Shown piece after piece: positions 10,707-20,585 of a stretch of DNA of 21,342 nt. The number at the start of each line of letters is the position of its first letter. The first letter of the stretch is position 1. The notes beneath the pieces are model-generated. The model was not told the origin of the DNA. It did no database searches and saw nothing but the letters and a program-made list of their open reading frames with translations. The stretch is from Elysia marginata. Taxonomy: Eukaryota; Mollusca; Gastropoda; Plakobranchidae. Where the stretch lies: NCBI GenBank assembly GCA_019649035.1, contig BMAT01002238.1, positions 211,483 through 232,824 of the forward strand, read 5' to 3'. Position numbers and translations under genes: made by a program.

Positions 10707-12469
10707 CCACATATTACTTCTATATTCTCCGTCGCCTATTTTGAACCATGAATCAAACTTAAAGTCAAACTTGCTCCTCCTGTTTGGCCCTCTTGCTGTG
10801 AGCACTTCAAAGCCGACATAACGCCCATGTAACGCCCCCCCCCCCCAACCCTCTTACCGTTACAGACTCGCACACTTCAAGCACCCAGCAGGCGCGCCTG
10901 TCCATCACAGGAAACAGGTACGTGGCATTGGTCGCTATGACAGCAATACGCCGCAGTTTTAATTACCATGAACATAATTGTATTGGTGAACCGAAGGAAT
11001 GGGGTAACGAATAAGAACGTGGAGAAGATGTTTGGTAAAAATGGAGAGCTGAAAATTTCATACATTGTAATAAAAATAATGAAACGAAGAGTTTTATCTA
11101 GTCATAAATAACAAAGGTGTAGCGGTTTAACCACAGCTTCTGTTGAGAGGAAAAGAGATAATTTGGACGTGCTAGAAGTTATTAAGTAATCTAAAGTGAA
11201 AAAAAAACTTGCAAAGTCGTTGTATAAAGCACATTGCAAACAGGTAGCGTATGGTAAAGGCAAATTTCTTGCTTATCCGAACGTTTCAATGACTTGTAAT
11301 ACAATTTTCTGAGATTCTCAAGATAGGTCCACGTAAATATGAATCAGTCAAACTTTTCAGAAATGTTCGACTCATAGTACATGATGATTTATGTTATTCG
11401 CGGAAGTATAAGTGTTGCTTACATTTGAATGTGTCAACACACTGCACGAAAACAGCCGAATTAAAATCCGCATGGACACTGGAAAATTTATTTCAACAAG
11501 AGAATAGAAAATAATCACAAATTTATAGTTTCTACAAATATTTAACTTTCTGTTTATTCGATTATTCTGAGCACCTCAGTGTGGGATCATTATATATAGA
11601 TTATCGCATCCAAAGTTCTTGCTTTTTAAGAAAAGATGAACGTTAACACATTGACTATAACAACCGATTATAGTAAAGGTTTACTTTTAGAACAATGTGC
11701 CTAAAAGATGAAACCTGAGCGGGCGATGTCCTGTTTCAAACTGAGTCACTTGTATTGGTAGAAACATCGGCGTCCACACTGTTTTCCTGCATGAAAACAG
11801 TAGTTGTTGCTTTTATTTGATTTAAGTCTGTATGAAAGAAACTGCGCGTCGTATCTTTCACTTGCTTTGATATCTAAGCTGAGGGTTTCTAGATCTAAGA
11901 CACTAATCAAGTCTGCACTAAGACCCTGACAAACTAATCCAGATGTACAAACATTACGATTATTTTCAAAATGATAAAATGTGTAGTTCACTGGGAGCAT
12001 TGATACAAGCTCGCCCCCTCCCCGGCTCTCTTCTCCACACCCTTGCATCTTTGCGGTAAACAGCTGATGCGTCAAATGGTGGCCGGAAACAGGCGTAGTG
12101 TGCCGGAACTTACCTCTTCATGCATCACTGCACGGGTTTCTTTGACCAGGATATAGGGTGTCTGTCTGCAGGTTTCGGTCTATCTCGTCGCCTGAATCAG
12201 GTCTGTGTATCCTACATTATGTATATCTTTAGGTATACCATATTTTTATATATCTCGGTGGCTGTTTTCAGTTGATACGTTAGGAATCTTTTACTTTTTC
12301 CTCATCGCCTCTACGCTGTATATTTTGATGATTTCGTGCGTATAACGTAATCTGCTTATTGAAAATAAGGAGAGTAGCCCTAATTGTAAACCCATTTTAA
12401 CATTGTCTCGATCTCAACTGCCAAATATAAAATCGAGTGTTGAAAATGGTGGTCAGTTTGGTTTATAGC
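10707..12469. other. intron sequence, no gene recognised
   Basis: Contains a 12-C run at 10835-10846. Two short minus-strand open frames (10877-11065 and 11746-12075) have no recognisable domains. A GTAAGT donor word lies on the minus strand near 12115, but the segment before it has no good acceptor. Confidence 0.5.
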
Positions 12470-13490
12470 GTGCCTAGATCTGTAGAGCAGTGCACGAACC
12501 CCGTATAAAAACGAACAAGTTGATATATGCAAAAAAATAATTAAATCGGCCAAAGTGTATGGAATAGCATGCGAGGTAAAGAATTTCTCCCGTGAAAATT
12601 ATGGTTTAAGTTCTATCCCGCCATCTGGTTTCGATATGTGAAGATTGGGATTGCCCAGTCAATAGATGCCATTATCCGAGGACCCAATTTTGCTATAATG
12701 CCCACCACCCCGCTATAAATATCTCGAAATCTCACTTCTATCAAGTTCTTAAGTTATACTTCTTATGACATTGTTAGGTTTTCATATTTCGTATTTTTAA
12801 ATATCTCACCAGGCTGTAGATTCTAGATCTAGACCGGAATCGGCGTAAGACAAAAATTGTCCCGGGACTTGCTGTCCAAGACTGTCGCCTGGTTGCCATC
12901 CTAGATCTAGTTTCGAAATCTACCACCTTCATTGAGTAATTGGTTGACTGACAGCAGTGAATGGCCCGAGGGTATGAGAAAAAGTCCGAGTACTCTACCT
13001 GGTCTCGATAGATGAAGTTTAGAAATAGTGAGCACAGTTAAAAGTGTTTTTTTATTATCATTTCACAATTGATATTTTACTAAATTTTCGCTGGTCGATC
13101 TTAGATCGCTGAACCGATGGAGAACGCCAGTCAATAGGCCTAGGGGTTGTCCCAATAGATAAAATCCAGATCCAGATTACAACCTGTTTCCTACAAATCT
13201 AAAGTGACAGAAACCGATTCAGCCGTTCTTGATCTAGATCTAGATCTAGAAAAATAGGGGGATGGCGGAGGTGGGGGCAAAGGGAGAGATCGAAAAGCTA
13301 ACAGATATGAAGACAGAGGAAAGATGGAAAGGTAGTAACTAAAACAAATAGTGAAAGGGAAATAAGAAGAGTGAAATGTTTACGATAAAGCATAGAGTCT
13401 GGAGATCAAAGCATTAACGTTTTTATCTAGATTTAGATCTAAATAAGAAGATCTAGGCAAAGATCTAAGTGAAACATGAACCGTAAGAGA
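12470..13490. repeat. cluster of AGATCT/TCTAGA words, including a tandem (GATCTA)n
   Basis: The overlapping palindromic words AGATCT and TCTAGA occur many times here (near 12476, 12822, 12902, 13231-13250, 13425, 13450 and 13461), against isolated single copies over most of the window. At 13231-13250 they form about three tandem GATCTA units. Such words are common in the gastropod DNA I know, so this may be a lineage-typical dispersed simple repeat; that link is recollection. An outlying pair lies near 11889. Confidence 0.6.
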
Positions 13491-13640
13491 GGCATAGATA
13501 TAGGACAATCAGTGAAGAGAAGAAAAAAAACTGCGCGATGTGGAAGAAAATTTAGGACAGTTAAAGACAAAGAGAAGATAAAGATAAGGAAAGAAGAAAA
13601 CAAATTCGATATAGGTAGGGTCTAGAGTTTATGAGGACAA
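13255..13640 (+). repeat. purine-rich tract (A/G on plus strand)
   Basis: Starts with a G-rich block of several short G-runs (13256-13285) that could form a weak G-quadruplex, then continues as an irregular A/G-biased stretch (gaagacagaggaaagatgg type), broken near 13385-13450. Likely an old decayed GA-type repeat. Confidence 0.65.
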
Positions 13641-13679
13641 ACAAAGTAGGCACCTTTGCCATGAAACTCCTTTTTTAAG

Positions 13680-13800
13680 GAGCGAAGTGGCGACATGGTT
13701 TAAGCTATGTTTCTCTAAGTGGCAAGGCGGTGGGTGCCGAAGCATCTATAAGTCGAAGGTTCGAATCATACTAAAGGCAGACATTTCGGGCATTTCCACT
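13680..13800 (+). mobile_element. degraded tRNA-derived SINE head
   Basis: A good pol III B box, GGTTCGAATCA, lies at 13758-13768. About 70 nt upstream, gtggcgacatggtttaagc at 13687-13705 resembles the A box and D arm of a serine- or leucine-type tRNA (compare GTGGCNNAGTGGTTAAGC). The spacing exceeds that of a simple tRNA and fits a class II tRNA with a long variable arm, or a small insertion. No tRNA cloverleaf could be drawn with intact stems, so a functional tRNA gene is unlikely. No clear A-rich tail or target-site duplication is visible, so the 3' limit is a guess; the body may run to about 13860. Confidence 0.5.
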
Positions 13801-14860
13801 AAAAAGCCTACTTCTCTCCACTGCTAATTTCATACCTTTACAATATTTCAAGCTTTTTAAACCATCGCAATCTATTTCCCGACTCGGTCTGATACAAACA
13901 CTACTTGTAAGTTGGAAAGACATTTCACGTCACAACCTCTACTACAAAGTCTTCCTGCGGAATTTCATAATATTATTTCTATTCTCTACGACTATAGGTG
14001 TAATGATACATTGGTTAACACGTGTTCATTTTTGGCCCTGCTTTTATAAATTAAAAAAACAACAAAACAAAACAAACTAAGAAACAACGTTTACCTCGAA
14101 GTTAAAACTATAAAATTATCGTTCAAGCTTTACAAAGTCTTGCTCTCTGGATAACATGTTTAAATTTTTGAAATTAAATACAAAACATGGAGAAAAGGGT
14201 GCAACTGGGCTGGAACGACAAGTTTAAAAAAACAGGAGGCAAAAATGCATGAAAAAAGGAAAAAGAATCCACTTTTTTACAATAGCAGTCATCAACAATT
14301 TTTTTTACCGCACACGTCTAGAAAGTCAAAAACAGGTTGAGAAGGTCAATATATAAAAATGAAACACTTTTAAAATTTTAAGTATCATAATTTGTTTTTT
14401 AAACGTATCACCCATTGGTTTCCCACTACTTTTTGTAACACAAAACACGGTATCCCATTGCCTAGATTATTATTAAAATGTGGGTAGGAAGAAATAGACT
14501 GGAAAAATTTTTAAAAACAAAAAAATTTCAACTGACGCAGATCTATGTCCTGACAATTTTCTTCATAAAGCATCTTAAACTTATATCTATGTTTTGAAGC
14601 CATTTTTCATATAATTATACTTTTTAAATTTGAGTTTAGAACACACAGTTTTACTGTCGATATTACTATCGTTGTTAGTCAAGTTTTGAAGTTGGAAAGA
14701 TGCTTTGGGATCTTATCTTTTTACAATAACATAAATTTTTAGCCCCCTAATGTATGTGCGCCACCAAATAGACCTTTAGCCTATCATTTTTGTATGTTTT
14801 ACATAAGAGTATATAACATAAAAATGACCTAATTTCTGATAGGTTTTAATCCATGAAGAT
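13801..14860. other. intron sequence with one A/C tract
   Basis: AT-rich DNA. An aacaacaaaacaaaacaaac tract lies at 14053-14079, again A/C on the plus strand. No gene or RNA recognised. Confidence 0.5.
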
Positions 14861-14939
14861 TGTCTTCTTTATCGGTCTCTTCTTTTTCTTCTTTTGATAA
14901 GGATGATGATAACGGTTTTTCCTTAATATGATTGTCATT

Positions 14940-15120
14940 CATTGCTGCTATTCTTCTTTTTATTGTTGTTGTTTCTTTTTTCTTCTTAATAATAATATTA
15001 ATACTACTTCTATTCCTGCTACAAATGTTACTACTGTTATCACAATAGTAGTTATCATTCCTCCTATTGTTCTTGTTGTTGTTGTTCTCGTTGTTGTTGT
15101 TGTTCTTCTTCTGATTATTA

Positions 15121-15152
<32 letters not shown>

Positions 15153-15165
15153 GTTATTATTATTT
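14940..15165 (+). repeat. trinucleotide repeat cluster (TTG/TTC, then (ATT)n)
   Basis: Irregular TTG, TTC and ATA/ACT trinucleotides lead into a nearly pure ATT array at 15113-15165, with one TTG interruption near 15152. Open frames on both strands (Val/Ile-rich on plus, Thr/Ile-rich on minus) are produced by the three-base period and are not genes. Confidence 0.9.
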
Positions 15166-15229
15166 TAGACACACATCTCCCTAATCGCGCTATTCCTTGC
15201 ATGCATGAATTGTTTTCACGAGCTCTTTT

Positions 15230-15325
15230 AATTAAACTTTCTTTGTTTTGTTTCTTCGCTCTTTCTTTATCTCTTTTTGTCCGTCTGCTTCACTATATGT
15301 ATCTCTCCCTTCATCTTTTACTAAG
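15230..15325 (+). repeat. pyrimidine-rich tract
   Basis: T/C-biased run (tttctttgttttgtttcttc type), compositionally like the 4520-5065 tract. Confidence 0.6.
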
Positions 15326-15546
15326 TTAATGAAATTAATCACCTGTACGCTGCGTCTTTGGTTATTCAATGAAATAAAAATCTTGCCGCGGACTAAAATT
15401 TACAAATTATATACTTGACAGAAAACATTCTATTGCTGTTCATTGCAGATCTATTTTAATTTTTTCTTGATTCCTGTTCGGGACAAAACTGGAGAACATT
15501 ATTACTAAACATCTGTCCATTCAGTGGGAGGATATCTTGGCAAAAT

Positions 15547-15589
15547 TAAAACAAAACAACAAAAAACAACAACCCCCCCCCCCCCCCCC
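15547..15589 (+). repeat. A/C tract ending in a 17-C run
   Basis: aaattaaaacaaaac and caa units lead into an unbroken run of 17 C at 15573-15589. The run is G on the minus strand and therefore in the proposed transcript. Length in such a run is unreliable in sequencing. Confidence 0.9.
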
Positions 15590-16254
15590 GAAAAAACATC
15601 TTATAAAACTGTAGGTGATTAAATGAAAAAAATGTTAGAACTAGTTATACTAAACACAGTTGTCATTTCTAACCGAAAACCAACAAAGATAACAATCTGT
15701 ATGATAAAGCCTGTCACAACTGGGGTAAAACACTTTTCAGATATTATACAAAAGCAGCCAACAGTGAGAAATTCGTAGGAATGATCTTATTTATGAAAAT
15801 ATAAAGTGGTTAGTGCTATCATTAGTGTTGTTTTAGCGCAACATTTGATTCTAAAACTAGAGTTAGACCTGAAAAAAATGCCACAACCCACTCTGACTCA
15901 ACTTAACAGTGTAGCTACACCGTGAGTAAGACGGTTCACGCGCTACACGGGCCGTGAACGCGCTGCGTGCAGGTCATACCAAGATGTCTGCGCATGTTTT
16001 TACTCAATCGGATTTAATACAACCACGAATCATTCCCTCAGCAGGAAATAGAGAAGATAAGGAAGACAGAGTAGCGGTTATGCAAAGGGAGTTTTAGTTT
16101 ACTATCAAAATGCTGCCAACGGCGGTGTATATAGAGTACACAGTAATGTTTACATAAGGGACAAATTCAGAATATGCAAGGGATACGATGGATTTTCTTT
16201 CCACTAAGTTTTGATAACCAACAACGTTCATGCGTGCAGTGATTATTCATGATT
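15590..16254. other. intron sequence with a small GC-richer palindromic patch
   Basis: Mostly AT-rich. Around 15905-15980 there is a GC-richer patch with a perfect 12-nt palindrome GTGTAGCTACAC (15909-15920) and a 7-bp stem GTTCACG/CGTGAAC (15934-15940 with 15953-15959). No gene recognised. Confidence 0.5.
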
Positions 16255-16259
16255 TTCTG

Positions 16260-16300
<41 letters not shown>

Positions 16301-16419
16301 ATATCTATCGATCCATCTATCTACCAATCTATCATCTATCTACCTATCTATCTATCTATTTGTATATTTTTCTATCTATCTGTCTATATATCAGTCTAAC
16401 TATCTAACTATCTGTCTAC

Positions 16420-16459
<40 letters not shown>

Positions 16460-16515
16460 TTGTCTAGCTATCTGTCTGTCTGTATATCTATCTATCTATC
16501 TATCTAACTACCTAT
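16255..16515 (+). repeat. (CTAT)n tetranucleotide microsatellite
   Basis: About 260 bp of CTAT/TATC repeats with scattered CTGT, TTTG and AACT variants. The purest parts are near 16258-16300, 16420-16460 and 16483-16504. The 97-codon Ser/Ile/Tyr-rich open frame over it is a repeat artefact. Confidence 0.97.
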
Positions 16516-18158
16516 ATAATTAACAAATTTTATTGTTAGTTTATGCTCACATCAAACTATAAATGGAACGTATTATAACACTGTTTTCATCGATATATTT
16601 TGTCAAACTAAAACAGGGCTATCGATCATTCTACCCAACTTATTTGTTTTTGAAACCATCATAGTTTGCTAAGAAAACACCGTGAAGCCTCCTGAATGTT
16701 TATTTTATGGTATGAATTAAGGCTAAGATTGTTTTTAGCATTTTTACCAAACATGCTATTAACGACAGTTATACGAGTATTGAAAATCATCTCGCGCTCT
16801 AAAACTATTTGTCTTAAAAACAACTCCTGTCATACAATTTACATAAGAAACCAAAATGAAGAATACAATTTTTTAATAATCTTTTGCTAGTTTTCGCATT
16901 AAACAAACATCACAAGCCTTGTTCAAATGGATTTTATTGTAATGCGTGGGCTGAATTCATTATAAATGACTTCGATTTTACGACACGTTGACAGTACATA
17001 TTTGAATTTTACTTTAAATCAACCAGTGTTTAACTTTACGTAGATTTCTAAAACCAGTAACTTTTGTCTTACCCTGTTTCTTAGATTTAGAAAATATAGA
17101 AATTATTTATAAAAAGTTCAAAGATGATAATTGCTTATTGAAATTTATAGTTTTTTCAATAAAGTAGCTATCATATACACATTAAGTGCATGGAACAAAT
17201 TGAAAAAAATATCCACAAAACCCAAGGTTCTTTGTGATAAAAGATCATGCTGTTATTTGTTAAAATAGCTCTTAGATTCCACAGGATCTAATCATTATTA
17301 TTGATTTCGTGAATAAGGCCTATGTATATACAATATTCAATAACATAAACAGCGTTTTTCCAAAACTCGATATCTGCATTTTTCAAGTTTTAGAGGGAAG
17401 CAAGAGAACCTTCTTATTTCTTTCTCTTTGTGAAAATATACACAGTTTTCTGACATATAGCGGGCATTTCACCAATTTTGGTTGAAAACACGGTATCACG
17501 TGTTTATCTCAATATGAAGAATCGTGTAGGAATTATAACTCGGATTTCAATGACATTTTAAACACTAGGATTGGGAAAACCACTTTTCAATTCCTCTTAA
17601 TGTGCGCTTTAAATACTAGTCCTAAGATTAAAATTCGAGTTAAATGAAGCTTTGCTTCGATTTTCAACTGAAGTAACTTTTTTCCCTGTGCAACTGAGGT
17701 GATTTTCAACCGAATCCAACTCTCCATTGCATGTTGCCTTCCATATCTAAAACAGTTTTATAATGAACTTGACCTCTACACATCGAATGACATTTTTACA
17801 GGACTGGTGTTTTTACTTTGTGCTAATTTCATGAAACAAAATCTCATTATAGATTTACTTGCAATAATTCATATTTCAACCCGTAAAACAAAATTAAAAA
17901 TAAAAATAAGGAGTCTTTAGCTCTTGCAAAAAGTTTCAGCTTGTTTTTCTAAAATGGCAGCTGCTCAGTCCGATGAAACTGCTCTGGTTCAAACTAAAGC
18001 TACGATATTATGTCCTACTTAGCAACAGTCAGTGGCCGATAATAATAAAAACCAGGGGCCACACGCGACATTTGCATATATATGCCATTTGTAACTAGTT
18101 TGAGTGCTATTGCCGATATGGGATGACTGCTAACAACACTTTTTGCCTCTTTCTCTAG
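16516..18158. other. intron sequence, no gene confirmed
   Basis: AT-rich. Short open frames at 16696-16890 and 17699-17920 match nothing known. A 22-codon plus-strand frame starts at 17954 with a favourable start context (aaaATGGc) and reads MAAAQSDETALVQTKATILCPT; it has no recognised homologue and may be chance. Confidence 0.4.
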
Positions 18159-18264
18159 GAAGGAAAAAATACCTATGACACATAATTTAACATGGATACA
18201 AGTTGTATCGTCTATTACTCACACCTTCGACCATGTTTTTCCGAACAAGATCTTAAGTTATATC
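18159..18264 (+). other. possible plus-strand exon (106 nt), unproven
   Basis: On the plus strand a TGCTAAC branch-point word (18128-18134) and a T/C tract (tttttgcctctttctctag) precede this segment, and a GTGAGT donor follows at 18265. One frame is open throughout, entering after one base and leaving in phase 0. The 35 encoded residues have no family I recognise. It could be an exon of an antisense or non-coding transcript, or coincidence of good splice words. Confidence 0.2.
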
Positions 18265-18792
18265 GTGAGTTTGGGCGACTTTGAAAAAAATAGATTACTT
18301 GCACGTGAACGACGGTAACGAATGACGCAATGACAATACCAACTAGTCCACAAGATGGTCTATAACAAAAGTTGTCCCTGTATCGACTTTTGTTTCGTTA
18401 GCAAAGAAAATTATGAACAAGAATTTGGCAGAAAGTTTTCTTTGGAAAAAAAACATCCTTTTACTTTCAATGTATTAATTTTGTTTCTTGAACTAAAGAA
18501 TAAAGTATAGTAAAAATGTAAAAAAAATGGAGGAAATGTTGCGAGCAGTGCCCAAATTAAATAAGACAAAAAGAAGAATAAATGTTTGAAATTTAATCCA
18601 CGTAAGAACTTAGGAAACTCAGACAAATGTCTAGCGTTCAGAATGAATAAGTCGGAAAAAGCAATAATATTCTCGCTTTCAAATACATTTTAAAGTCCAA
18701 AAATGTAGGAAAAAAAGGTGAAAAGATTCCAAAACTTTTGTTGATTTAAAACAGAGAAAAAGAAGGAAAAAAAGATTTAAATGGCGTTCCCT
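18265..18792. other. intron sequence, no gene recognised
   Basis: AT-rich, A-rich on the plus strand from 18480 on. Minus-strand Phe/Leu-rich open frames (18411-18626, 18679-18867) are compositional. Confidence 0.5.
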
Positions 18793-18960
18793 AAAACAAA
18801 ACAACAACAACAACAAACAAACAAAATCCCCGACTTCCGATTCATTTGTTCTGAAGACGAGAAACATTTAAAAACACCCCCAATAAAAAAAGAAACGAAT
18901 ACCCCTAAAAAGGAACCTAACACCAACAACAAAAAACCAAACACTTCCAACAAAATTCAG
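18793..18960 (+). repeat. A/C-rich tract with (CAA)n next to the bHLH exon
   Basis: Begins with aaaacaaaacaacaacaac, is interrupted at about 18827-18865, and resumes as aaaaacaccccc and accaacaac runs. On the minus strand it is T/G-rich and starts about 30 nt inside the intron after the bHLH donor. Confidence 0.85.
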
Positions 18961-18992
18961 TGTATGAAAGTACAGGGTCTAACTGAACTTAC

Positions 18993-19198
18993 CGGCTTAT
19001 GTCTGGCCGCGCTGAGACAGAATGTACAGACAGGACTGGGCATATCCAAGCCCTGGTGACTCCTCATCATGGCCTGGTGTTTGATACAAGGCTGGTCAGA
19101 GATCTCTGCCCCAACCATCAGCACTGTGCTCAGGTGGGCGATGTAGCTCGCGGCCAGCCGTAGCGTCTCGATCTTTGACAGCTTCCGGTCGGCTGGCT
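18993..19198 (-). CDS. TCF15/SCX: bHLH transcription factor of the paraxis/scleraxis family, internal exon
   Basis: The 206-nt exon encodes, after a split Glu codon, PADRKLSKIETLRLAASYIA, then HLSTVLMVG, a short linker with QPC, and finally PVCTFCLSAARHKP. The first part is the end of the loop and helix 2 of a bHLH domain and is nearly identical to vertebrate TCF15 and SCX (TEPxDRKLSKIETLRLASSYI). QPC and CTFCL are the C-terminal signatures that separate this family from other Twist-related bHLH proteins. Members act in the nucleus as heterodimers with E proteins on CANNTG sites, in mesoderm and connective-tissue development in vertebrates; the role here is inferred. The exon ends at CCG followed by a perfect GTAAGT donor. 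The acceptor is CAG at 19201-19199, phase 1; a second AG two bases later is a possible alternative. The basic region and helix 1 lie in an upstream exon outside the window. The linker is shorter than in human SCX. Confidence 0.92.
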
Positions 19199-19225
19199 CT
19201 GTACCAACACACACACACACACAAA
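19199..19225 (-). promoter_or_regulatory. (TG)n tract at the 3' splice site of the bHLH exon
   Basis: On the minus strand a 17-nt alternating TG run (19223-19207) lies 9 to 25 nt before the exon, followed by TGGTACAG. It stands where a polypyrimidine tract would normally be. UG repeats beside 3' splice sites are known binding sites for TDP-43 and CELF proteins, as in human CFTR exon 9, so this tract may affect inclusion of the exon; that is inference. Confidence 0.6.
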
Positions 19226-19915
19226 TTAATGAGTTATAAAACAGTTTTAAAAAAATCTCGATAACTTGTAAACACGGATTAGAGACAAAATTCATTCACA
19301 AGTTTAGTCGCCTAATCTGTTTTGAGTCAAGGCCTGAAACCAAGCTTTACAACCCAGGCATCTCTTCAAAGACTGTACTGGATTACGCACACCGGTGGGA
19401 AATTCAACCTGTTGTTAATTGAGAATACTACAGCAATTCTTGACAAGACCAGTCCTGTCTGCTCGAAGCTTACTAGTGACGTTCTTTAAATGGTAAACTT
19501 TTAAAGCCGCGCACTAACCATCACAATACTTGAACTGAGGATTATGGATAGCACGCAGAAAACCTGCCGATGGTGTTCTGCAAGCTGTAACTTGTTCAAA
19601 GTTTATGTTTTTATGATTGTCTTAAGAACACACGTGTCAATTAAAAAATTTTTTTTTGAACAGACTACCTGTCGTATAGATGGTAAAAGATAACAAGTTC
19701 CATTTAATGTTTAACAACGTGCAAGAATTGACTGACCTGGTTCAAAAATTCAAACACAAACCCAGAAAGGTACTGAGGGCGGTCAGTAAAAACATATTTA
19801 GCAGCTACTGTACAGTTAGTGAAATAAAACATCAATATGCAAAAAAACTTTATTTACCGTCTTCATAGTCACAGAAGAAACTACTAATATAAATTTAAAA
19901 ACTAATTATTTAATG
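19226..19915. other. upstream intron sequence, no gene recognised
   Basis: Between the bHLH exon and the mariner. No exon with a bHLH basic region is seen on the minus strand. The 62-codon plus-strand open frame at 19680-19868 has no recognised match. Confidence 0.5.
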
Positions 19916-19917
19916 TA

Positions 19918-19942
19918 CGAGGCGCGTCAGAAAAGTCATGCC
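19918..19942. repeat. left terminal inverted repeat of the mariner
   Basis: Starts cgaggcgcgtcag directly after a TA dinucleotide and continues agaaaagtcatgcc. It corresponds to the 3' end of the element in transposase orientation. Confidence 0.75.
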
Positions 19943-20575
19943 TATCAACCACTATTTCCAAACTAACTATTGCATGGGTAAATGTTATACACGAAATGAA
20001 AGATATCTGTGTGCTATGTGAAGCCATCTTAGTGTTTCCAAGTAGTCATCGTCTCTGTCAACAGCCGTGCGCCAACGACGAACACGCTGTTCAAAGACGT
20101 CGGTGAAAAATTCAGCTGATTATCCTCTCTAGTACCTACGCCAACCAGCTTTAACTTCGTCATCATTAGTGTACTGATTTCATTTAATAAAGTTTTTTTT
20201 CCACTTGGGAGAAAGGATAAAGTTTTAGTGGGCTAGGTGTGGGCTGTAGAGAGGACGAGGCAGGATCTTCTGCAATCTCAGTCATACCAGATCGTTTCGA
20301 GTCCTTTGGCTGATTTCGGGACGAGTATTGTCATGGTCTGGATGATATTGCTGCCTTATTTGCTATGTACTTTAGCAACATTTTGCTCTTTTATGGCAAT
20401 TTTCGCAAAAATATTTGGTTTACTTTCACCTGGCGTTAAGCATCTGTTATAGTGATGTGTCAACCTCAGCGAGGCCTTGCAGACTTGCTTTGGCCTAGTT
20501 GTCACTGCCCCATGTGTTTGTCCACTTTCTTACTATGCCAAAATCTACACAAGTATCACTGCACGCGTTTTTCAT

Positions 20576-20585
20576 GCGTCATTAC
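20576..20585. repeat. candidate target-site duplication, left copy
   Basis: GCGTCATTAC, matched by GCGTCATAC at 20920-20928 on the other side of the palindromic insertion; they differ by one inserted T. Confidence 0.5.

Larger units (their letters stand above)
3846..18992 (-). other. proposed 15.1-kb intron of the bHLH gene
   Basis: Bounded by a consensus GTAAGT donor at 18992-18987 and the acceptor at 3847-3846, both on the minus strand. It is filled with simple repeats, a minisatellite, a SINE fragment and otherwise featureless AT-rich DNA. The extent depends on the terminal exon call; if that is wrong, the donor is still good but the acceptor is unknown. Confidence 0.5.

Noticed and set aside
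11746-12075. 109-codon minus-strand frame
   Set aside because: No known domain, no supporting splice sites or coding bias that I can see.
12115-12175. Candidate minus-strand exon ending at a GTAAGT donor near 12115
   Set aside because: The only upstream AG has no pyrimidine tract and the short segment gives no recognisable peptide.
13687-13768. Functional tRNA gene
   Set aside because: The boxes are tRNA-like, but acceptor and anticodon stems cannot be paired.
14928-15329. 133-codon plus-strand frame and its minus-strand partner
   Set aside because: Generated by trinucleotide repeats, with Val/Ile/Leu runs on one strand and Thr/Ile runs on the other.
16230-16523. 97-codon Ser/Ile/Tyr-rich frame
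   Set aside because: Translation of a CTAT microsatellite.
19040-19295. Full 112-codon minus-strand frame around the bHLH exon taken as one protein
   Set aside because: The first 30 residues are translated (TG)n intron and the last 11 lie past a consensus GTAAGT donor; only 18993-19198 fits the family.
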